From assembly GCA_902477755.1 (NCBI GenBank), contig CABSIK010000004.1, positions 1 through 64,000 of the forward strand: a stretch of DNA of 64,000 bases. The letters run 5' to 3'. Made by a program: the position numbers and the translations under genes. How positions within the stretch are numbered: the stretch's first letter is position 1; the number at the start of each line of letters is the position of its first letter. This DNA is from an uncultured Clostridia bacterium. Its GTDB lineage: Bacteria > Bacillota > Clostridia > Lachnospirales > Anaerotignaceae. Positions 59,496 to 64,000 of this stretch are shown here, piece after piece. Below the pieces are notes generated by a model. The model saw only the letters and a program-made list of their open reading frames with translations. It did no database searches and was not told the origin of the DNA.

Positions 59496-60784
59496 CAACT
59501 GGAGCTATTGCAGCAGTAGTATTTATTGCATTGATCATCAGCCTTGTTTTGACTGTTCCCATTGGTTTCTCTTTGGGGATCGCTTCCTTGGCTTATATCT
59601 TCGCTACAGATCAGCTGACATTGGGCTTTGTAGCGCGTAACATGGTAACTGGTACAGACTCTTTCCCCATCATGGCGATTCCGTTCTTCGTATTCGCCGG
59701 TGAACTTATGGGCGGCGGCGGTATTTCCAAACGTCTGCTGGACGTTGCCAACGTATTCTTCGGCAGAATCCGCGGCGGTCTTGCCATCGTAACCGTTGTT
59801 GTATGTATGTTCTTCGCAGCTATTTCCGGCTCCGGCCCGGCAACTGTAGCAGCTGTCGGCGGTATGGTTGTTCCTACTATGCTGGAAAAAGGCTATGATA
59901 AAAAATTCGTACTGGCGCTGATCGCTGCCGCTGGTTCCATCGGCGTTATCATTCCTCCCAGTATCCCCATGGTTGTTTACTCCGTAACTGTAAACAGCTC
60001 TGTAAGTTCCCTGTTCCTGGCAGGTTTTATCCCCGGTATCCTCATCGGTCTGGTACTGATCGTTTACAGCTACTTCTACGCAAGAAGCGCTGGTTATAAA
60101 GGTGACAGCGAACCTTTCAGCATCGGTCGTGCGCTCCGTGAAGTATGGAGAGGCAAATGGGCACTGCTGTCCCCCGTTATCATTCTGGGCGGTATCTACG
60201 GCGGTATTTTCACACCAACAGAAGCAGCTGCTGTATCCGTAATCTACAGCTTGATCATCGGTCTGTTCGTACATAGAGAACTGAACTTTAAAGACATGTT
60301 GGAAGTAACAAAGAGATCCTGTGAAACAACCGCAACCATCCTGGTGGTTATCGGCTGTGCAACCGGTTTCTCCAAAGTCCTGACACTGGGTCGTATCCCT
60401 ACAACCGTTGCAACACTGCTGACAACCATGACAGACAGCAAAGTGCTGATCCTGCTTTTGATCAACCTGCTGCTGCTGTTGGTAGGCTGCTTCATGGAAA
60501 CAGTATGTGCCATCATGATTCTGGCTCCCATCCTGTTCCCTGTTGTAACCGCTCTGGGCGTTGATCCTATCCACTTCGGTATCATCATGGTAACCAACTT
60601 GGCTATCGGCTTCATCACACCTCCACTGGGTGTAAACCTGTTCGTTGCCTCCCGTGTAGGGGAAACGACGCTGGATGTGGTCATCAAGGGGATCATCCCC
60701 TTCCTGGTGCTGATGATCGCAACACTGATGCTGATCACTTATGTACCAGCAATCTCTATGTTCCTGCCTAATCTGCTAGGCTAA
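59492..60784 (+). CDS. dctM: TRAP transporter large membrane subunit DctM
   Basis: A 430-residue, roughly 12-segment ion-transporter-superfamily subunit that couples uptake to Na+. Motifs: GTDSFPIMAIPFFVFAGELM near residue 48, ISGSGPATVAAVGGMVVPTM, IIPPSIPMVVYSV, and NLAIGFITPPLGVNLFVASR near the C-terminus. AGGAGG precedes the ATG inside dctQ. Normal length. Confidence 0.95.
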   Translation: MTTGAIAAVVFIALIISLVLTVPIGFSLGIASLAYIFATDQLTLGFVARNMVTGTDSFPIMAIPFFVFAGELMGGGGISKRLLDVANVFFGRIRGGLAIVTVVVCMFFAAISGSGPATVAAVGGMVVPTMLEKGYDKKFVLALIAAAGSIGVIIPPSIPMVVYSVTVNSSVSSLFLAGFIPGILIGLVLIVYSYFYARSAGYKGDSEPFSIGRALREVWRGKWALLSPVIILGGIYGGIFTPTEAAAVSVIYSLIIGLFVHRELNFKDMLEVTKRSCETTATILVVIGCATGFSKVLTLGRIPTTVATLLTTMTDSKVLILLLINLLLLLVGCFMETVCAIMILAPILFPVVTALGVDPIHFGIIMVTNLAIGFITPPLGVNLFVASRVGETTLDVVIKGIIPFLVLMIATLMLITYVPAISMFLPNLLG

Positions 60785-60802
60785 AGAAGGAAGGCGAAAG
60801 AT

Positions 60803-60883
60803 ATGCAGTGGTGTAAAAATATTTGCAGCCACTTAGTAGATGCTTGCATCATCGTACTGGTAGCATTTCTCATGTTCCAGTAA
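60803..60883 (+). CDS. 26-residue membrane microprotein after dctM
   Basis: ORF of 26 codons starting MQWCKNICSHLVDACIIVLV and ending FLMFQ: a short amphipathic head with two Cys, then one membrane-spanning stretch. AGAAGGAAGGCG precedes the ATG, and it starts 18 bases after dctM, so it would be cotranscribed. Such tiny subunits accompany some transporters, but no family is recognised and chance occurrence is possible. Confidence 0.45.
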   Translation: MQWCKNICSHLVDACIIVLVAFLMFQ

Positions 60884-60971
60884 ATCAATCGGATAATCTC
60901 TAACTCCTACATAAAAGCATTATAAGAAAATGGAAAGAGGCAGCGCCTGTGTATAAACATGGGCGTTGTTT

Positions 60972-61008
60972 CTTTTTTTGCGCCTGTCACATGGGTCCCG
61001 TGTCCGTT
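60972..61008. other. right attachment site of the element
   Basis: Core ACATGGGT at 60989-60996. Element end TTTTTTTGCGCCTGTC lies to its left and protease sequence CCCGTGTCCG to its right. Predicted crossover TG at 60992-60993. Confidence 0.75.
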
Positions 61009-61182
61009 ATCGTCATAAGGTGTTGTTCGTCCGCTGATAAAATCCCGAAAAACAGCAATGCGGTTATTGGGTATGGTAAAATCCGCCACAGGAGAAATGC
61101 CTGTGTCCAGTACGGCAATGCCGATGCCTTTTCCTGTGGGGAATGATTTCTGCAAAATGGCGGTATCTGAAAAATGCTCCAT
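60987..61182 (-). pseudogene. subtilisin-like protease, N-terminal part (interrupted)
   Basis: Encodes the first 63-65 residues of an S8 protease: MEHFSDTAILQKSF, the catalytic Asp motif GIGIAVLDTGISP, DFISGRTTPYDDNGHGTHVTG with the catalytic His. The frame then runs into element sequence and stops after about 27 non-homologous codons (60907). AAAGGGGGTC precedes the ATG. The remainder is at 54960-55637. Restored protein: 287 residues, no signal peptide, so probably cytosolic or forespore/mother-cell located. Confidence 0.88.
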
Positions 61183-61301
61183 TTGAAAGACCCCCTTTCT
61201 GACAGAGTATGCATGGGGCAGTTTTTTGGGAATGAGAAAGGGGTTCTTTTTTTCCTTCCGGCTGCATATCTTTTGATGAAGGACAGGATGGAGGGGATAC
61301 C

Positions 61302-61790
61302 ATGGAGGAAAACCAGAAAATGGAGCTCATGAATCTGGCAGGCAGGCTGGAAAGACTGCGCAGGCTCATGGGGCAGGATATGCCGCAGTCCGTACAGCAG
61401 TCTGCGCCAGCAATGGAGGGGGAAGGGGAAAAGCAGGAGAAAATGCTCATGGCAGCCATTCCCTTTCTGGATCAGGAATACCAGCGAGACCTGTATGTGG
61501 TGGTGCGGCTCATGGAAATGCGGCGGATGCTGACAGGAGGCGTCCTTCAGGCACGAAGTCGGAATACCCTGCCGCCCTCTGTGCGCAGAAGGCAGATGCT
61601 TTCAGCCATTCGCCCCTGCCTGTCCCAAGGCGAACAGACAAGGCTGGATACCCTTATGCGTGTTATGGACGCAAGGGAGATTCTCATACAAAAGGAGGGA
61701 TTGGATGGACTGGACAAAGGCACAAATGGAGGCACTGGGCGAGGAACGGCTGCGGCTGATTCAGGAAGCTCAGGAAAAAAGCAAGGGTAA
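61302..61790 (+). CDS. hypothetical helical-repeat protein (162 aa)
   Basis: A 162-residue protein with an internal duplication: MLMAAIPFLDQEYQRDLYVV followed by R-MEMRRML, and MLSAIRPCLSQGEQTRLDTL followed by MRVMDAREIL, about 55 residues apart. The last 28 residues are Gly/Ser/Thr-rich and overlap the next gene by 86 bases. ATG has GGAGGGG 8 bases upstream. Divergent from the subtilase N-terminal part. No family recognised; similarity in pattern to the proteins at 61705 and 54512. Confidence 0.65.
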   Translation: MEENQKMELMNLAGRLERLRRLMGQDMPQSVQQSAPAMEGEGEKQEKMLMAAIPFLDQEYQRDLYVVVRLMEMRRMLTGGVLQARSRNTLPPSVRRRQMLSAIRPCLSQGEQTRLDTLMRVMDAREILIQKEGLDGLDKGTNGGTGRGTAAADSGSSGKKQG

Positions 61791-61959
61791 AACAGGACTG
61801 GAGAGATTGGATGTTTTTCTGGAATATGGGGAAGCCTTGGCACAGGGGGGAACCCTTTCCAAAGAAGAACAGAAAGCCCTGCTGGCGGCGGTATCCCAAA
61901 GTTTGCCGGAAGGCGACCGGGCACAGATGCAGCAGATCATGGGGCTTATGGGATTGTGA
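61705..61959 (+). CDS. hypothetical helical protein (84 aa)
   Basis: An 84-residue soluble protein starting MDWTKAQMEALGEERLRLIQ and ending MQQIMGLMGL. Contains LLAAVSQSLPEGDRAQMQQI, the same L-L-x-A-[IV] pattern as the 162-residue protein. A strong AAAGGAGGG site precedes the ATG. It begins 86 bases before the end of the preceding gene, an unusually long overlap. Confidence 0.6.
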   Translation: MDWTKAQMEALGEERLRLIQEAQEKSKGKTGLERLDVFLEYGEALAQGGTLSKEEQKALLAAVSQSLPEGDRAQMQQIMGLMGL

Positions 61960-61966
61960 CAACATA

Positions 61967-62012
61967 AAAAATACGGCACTTTTTCCCAAAAGGAAATGTG
62001 CCGTATTTTTTT
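61967..62012. terminator. bidirectional terminator
   Basis: Stem AAAATACGGCAC / GTGCCGTATTTT with inner TTTCC/GGAAA pairs, T-runs on both sides. Between the 84-aa gene and the minus-strand small ORF. Confidence 0.85.
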
Positions 62013-62148
62013 AATGGGAAAGCAGCTCCAGCAACAGAAGCACCGCCGCAGGGGAACAGCCGGAATTTTGTTTTGCAGGGATTTTCTGAGGTTTTGCTTT
62101 TTGTTTCTGGGGCGCAAAGGGTGCTGGGATCTCTCGTTTTCCATACAT
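62011..62148 (-). CDS. putative small protein (45 aa)
   Basis: A 45-codon frame: MYGKREIPAPFAPQKQKAKP, then a basic middle part and a hydrophobic end (AAVLLLLELLSH) that stops exactly at the terminator. AGGAGG lies 8 bases upstream. Three overlapping ATGs in three frames follow the ribosome site; this frame is preferred because it ends at the terminator and has a plausible hydrophobic tail. Function unknown. Confidence 0.4.
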   Translation of the reverse strand: MYGKREIPAPFAPQKQKAKPQKIPAKQNSGCSPAAVLLLLELLSH

Positions 62149-62274
62149 ACATACCACCTCCTGTTATTACTTTATGCAGTGGGAAGAAAGTTTTTTCACT
62201 TTTTTTGCACGGACAGGGGTTTTTATGTTATGATAAAAAAGATCGAAAATAAGAAGTTGAAATGATTGGTGCGT

Positions 62275-63066
62275 ATGAAAAAGGAACGACGGGAACGGAA
62301 CTTTCGCATATTGGAGTTCCGTGAAAATCAATATGATATTATCGGCGATGTCCATGGCTGTTATGATGAACTGATCCAGCTGGTGGAAAAGCTTGGCTAC
62401 CGGGAGGAAAACGGCATTTATGTCCATCCGGACAAACGTCGGCTCATTTCCGTGGGGGATGTGTCTGATAAAGGCCCTGCCAATTTGGCATGCCTGAATT
62501 TTTGGATGGATCAGGTGGCTTATAATGGCGGTTTCTGGGTGCATGGCAATCACTGCAATAAGCTTTACCGCTATTTTCTGGGGAATCGTGTGCGGATTTC
62601 TCATGGTTTGGAAAAAACCGTGGCAGAATTGGACAAGCTCAGCCGGGAGGAACGGCAGGCATTCCGTATTCGCTATATGCAGTGCTATGAAAGCCAGTGC
62701 TACTATCTTTTGCTGGATAAAAAACGTCTGGCAATTGTCCATGGCGGCTTGCAGGAAGAAAATATGGGATATTTTTCCGGGAAAATACGGGCAGTGTGCC
62801 TTTACGGCGAAACCACCGGAGAAACAGACGAAAACGGCAGACCCCAGAGACGGGACTGGGCGGCGTCTTACCATGGCAAAGCTTTGGTGGTCTATGGGCA
62901 TACAGTGGCAGAACGTCCCGACTTGGTGAATAATACCGTTGACATCGACCAAGGATGTGTCTATGGCGGTTATCTCACAGCCCTGCGCTATCCAGAAATG
63001 GAGTTTGTGCAGGTACGCGGCAAGGCTTATGCCAATTATCGCGGTGACGGCAAAGTGCCGGAATGA
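62275..63066 (+). CDS. calcineurin-like metallophosphoesterase (PrpE/ApaH-like)
   Basis: A 263-residue metallophosphoesterase. Metal-site motifs in order: DIIGDVHGCYDE (about residue 22), VSVGD-like ISVGDVSDKGP, VHGNHCNKL, a later VHGG and YGHTVAE. The set fits the bis(5'-nucleosyl)-tetraphosphatase/PrpE group. ATG at 62275 is chosen over a TTG three codons earlier. TTGCAC-18-TATGAT stands upstream. Ends at a terminator. Exact substrate unknown. Confidence 0.85.
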   Translation: MKKERRERNFRILEFRENQYDIIGDVHGCYDELIQLVEKLGYREENGIYVHPDKRRLISVGDVSDKGPANLACLNFWMDQVAYNGGFWVHGNHCNKLYRYFLGNRVRISHGLEKTVAELDKLSREERQAFRIRYMQCYESQCYYLLLDKKRLAIVHGGLQEENMGYFSGKIRAVCLYGETTGETDENGRPQRRDWAASYHGKALVVYGHTVAERPDLVNNTVDIDQGCVYGGYLTALRYPEMEFVQVRGKAYANYRGDGKVPE

Positions 63067-63072
63067 AAAGAG

Positions 63073-63108
63073 AACGGATGAGCCTAAAGAGGTTCATCCG
63101 TTTTTTTA
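63073..63108 (+). terminator. terminator of phosphoesterase gene
   Basis: AACGGATGA / TCATCCGTT stem followed by TTTTTTATT. Confidence 0.9.
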
Positions 63109-63202
63109 TTGATGAAATGCACTTCTGGCGTGCTTTTTTGCCCGTCAGGTGGTGGAAAGGGGGGTGTGCTTTTGTTACCATGATAAATAAGGAGGGATTT
63201 TC

Positions 63203-63628
63203 ATGGATTTGGGAAAAAATATCGCAAAAGCAAGAAAGAACGCCAATCTGACACAGGAACAGCTGGCAGAAAAATTGCAGGTGGCAAGACAGACCGTTTC
63301 CAAATGGGAAGCAGGCACCACCATGCCTACAGTGCCGGGGCTGGTGAAACTGGCTGAAGCTTTGGGAACGGACTGCAACAGCCTTTTGGCAGAAGAAGAA
63401 AAACAGCCGGAAATCAAACAGACAGAAACAGGCTATGTGGTGGACTGGACGAAACTCTATCCCATACTGGTGACTTATCAGCAGGAAATGGACTGCGCCC
63501 CTTACGAAGCCCAGTTTGTCGCCATGATTCGGGAAGTCCAGAAAACTTATGGTTATTCCGCCGAGGATGCCATGCTGGCACTGAAAGACATTTTTGCAAA
63601 AACATATTTTAAAGAGTTCCAGCCATAA
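63203..63628 (+). CDS. XRE-family regulator (141 aa)
   Basis: A 141-residue protein. The HTH_3 domain covers about 6-60 (LTQEQLAEKLQVARQTVSKW, EAGTTMPTVP). A linker follows, then a helical C-terminal part (DWTKLYPILVTYQQEMDCAP) of unknown role. AAGGAGG precedes the ATG. Single gene. Confidence 0.85.
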   Translation: MDLGKNIAKARKNANLTQEQLAEKLQVARQTVSKWEAGTTMPTVPGLVKLAEALGTDCNSLLAEEEKQPEIKQTETGYVVDWTKLYPILVTYQQEMDCAPYEAQFVAMIREVQKTYGYSAEDAMLALKDIFAKTYFKEFQP

Positions 63629-63649
63629 GAGGAAATCTTTAACAGAAAG

Positions 63650-63690
63650 CTGAAATCCTGATTATTATAGAAGATTTCAGTTTTTTTATT
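63650..63690 (+). terminator. terminator of XRE gene (palindromic family)
   Basis: CTGAAATC / GATTTCAG stem followed by TTTTTTTATT. The AAAGCTGAAATCC arm is shared with the terminators at 10469 and 28447. Confidence 0.8.
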
Positions 63691-63742
63691 TTCGTGGACA
63701 ATATGCCCATTCTCTGCTATGCTGGGAAAAGGGGGCAGTGGG

Positions 63743-64000
63743 ATGAAGAAGATTGATGCTTTTTTTGAAAAATACTGGGTATATTTGCATTTGCTTGTGT
63801 GTGTATATTTGGCAGCCAATTCTTTCAAGCTTTGGGAGAGGTGGAGGGCATACTGGATGGTGCATATCATCATGGCAGTGTTCTTCTTTCTTTATGGCAG
63901 ATTTTGGCTCTTGTCTGCCGGAAAAATGCCAACGGTTAAAGAACGCAGAAACAGAAAGGTTACAGGTATCCTTTGTTTTGGTATTTGCTTCTGCTGCCTG
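63743..64000 (+). CDS. membrane protein, partial at right edge
   Basis: First 86 codons of a protein starting MKKIDAFFEKYWVYLHLLVC, with hydrophobic segments near residues 13-27, 40-56 and 76-86. GGGGGCAGTGGG precedes the ATG. Runs off the window; no family recognised. Confidence 0.6.
   Translation, partial: MKKIDAFFEKYWVYLHLLVCVYLAANSFKLWERWRAYWMVHIIMAVFFFLYGRFWLLSAGKMPTVKERRNRKVTGILCFGICFCCL

Larger units (their letters stand above)
55634..60992. mobile_element. 5.36-kb serine-recombinase element inside subtilase gene
   Basis: Bounded by identical 8-bp cores (15 of 16 bases shared over about 16), with element ends in inverted orientation (TTTTGCGCCTGTC on the right and GGCAGGCGCAAAA on the left). 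A serine recombinase gene starts 70 bases inside the left end. Cargo: gntR, dctP, dctQ, dctM and a 26-codon ORF. In-silico removal restores the protease frame exactly. Cargo codon use resembles the rest of the window, so the element is not obviously foreign. It may be a skin-like excisable intervening element or a simple integrative element. Confidence 0.88.

Overview
The window looks like a chromosomal segment from an anaerobic, spore-forming, monoderm Firmicute of class Clostridia. The evidence is a spore germination operon (gerAA-AB-AC) followed by spoIIR and sleB, a ytfJ gene, a complete Rnf complex, a T-box in front of alaS and AGGAGG ribosome sites throughout. The S-layer-like proteins with a stalk-type (copper amine oxidase N-terminal-like) C-terminal domain suggest a Lachnospirales/Anaerotignum-like organism. 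That placement is an inference and was not tested.

Layout: 1-10.4 kb holds an XRE regulator, asnB and malQ on the minus strand, a lipoprotein, a split TauE/SafE permease, and an operon DUF1461-DUF2953-ytfJ-DUF1887-tetR in which sporulation genes sit beside an orphan CARF-nuclease. putP follows at 10.8-12.4 kb. From 12.5 to 23.0 kb lies a surface-layer cluster: three paralogous secreted proteins, with a TolC-like coiled-coil protein between the second and third. The three surface genes share a promoter design: 11-bp phased TTACA repeats resembling WalR boxes, a sigma-A promoter, a leader of about 220 nt and a hairpin just before the ribosome site. From 23.1 to 28.4 kb is a sporulation and germination block. 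From 28.5 to 38.5 kb, on the minus strand, is the cell-shape and division cluster DUF4321, mreB-C-D, mrdA, minC-D-E, rodA, mgsA, DUF1294. From 38.8 to 43.9 kb is the rnfCDGEAB operon. Then come rpoN, a MocR-type regulator, two small membrane proteins, T-box/alaS, brnQ and an XRE regulator.

The most striking region is 54.9-61.2 kb. A subtilisin-like protease gene on the minus strand is cut in two exactly inside its catalytic-His motif by a 5.36-kb element. The element starts with a serine recombinase gene and carries a GntR regulator, a full TRAP transporter (dctPQM) and a 26-codon ORF. Both junctions carry the same 8-bp core (ACATGGGT). Removing the element in silico joins the halves in frame and restores NGHGTHVTGIACG. 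This is the architecture of a skin-like intervening element that could be excised to switch the protease on.

Other non-coding structure: two copies of a multi-hairpin repeat with compensatory base-pair changes (2.4 and 5.7 kb), a family of dispersed palindromes that act as terminators, and a six-unit TTCAC array next to a cluster of DnaA-box-like sequences upstream of the first surface gene. No tRNA, rRNA, CRISPR array or transposase IS was recognised. The last gene runs off the right edge.
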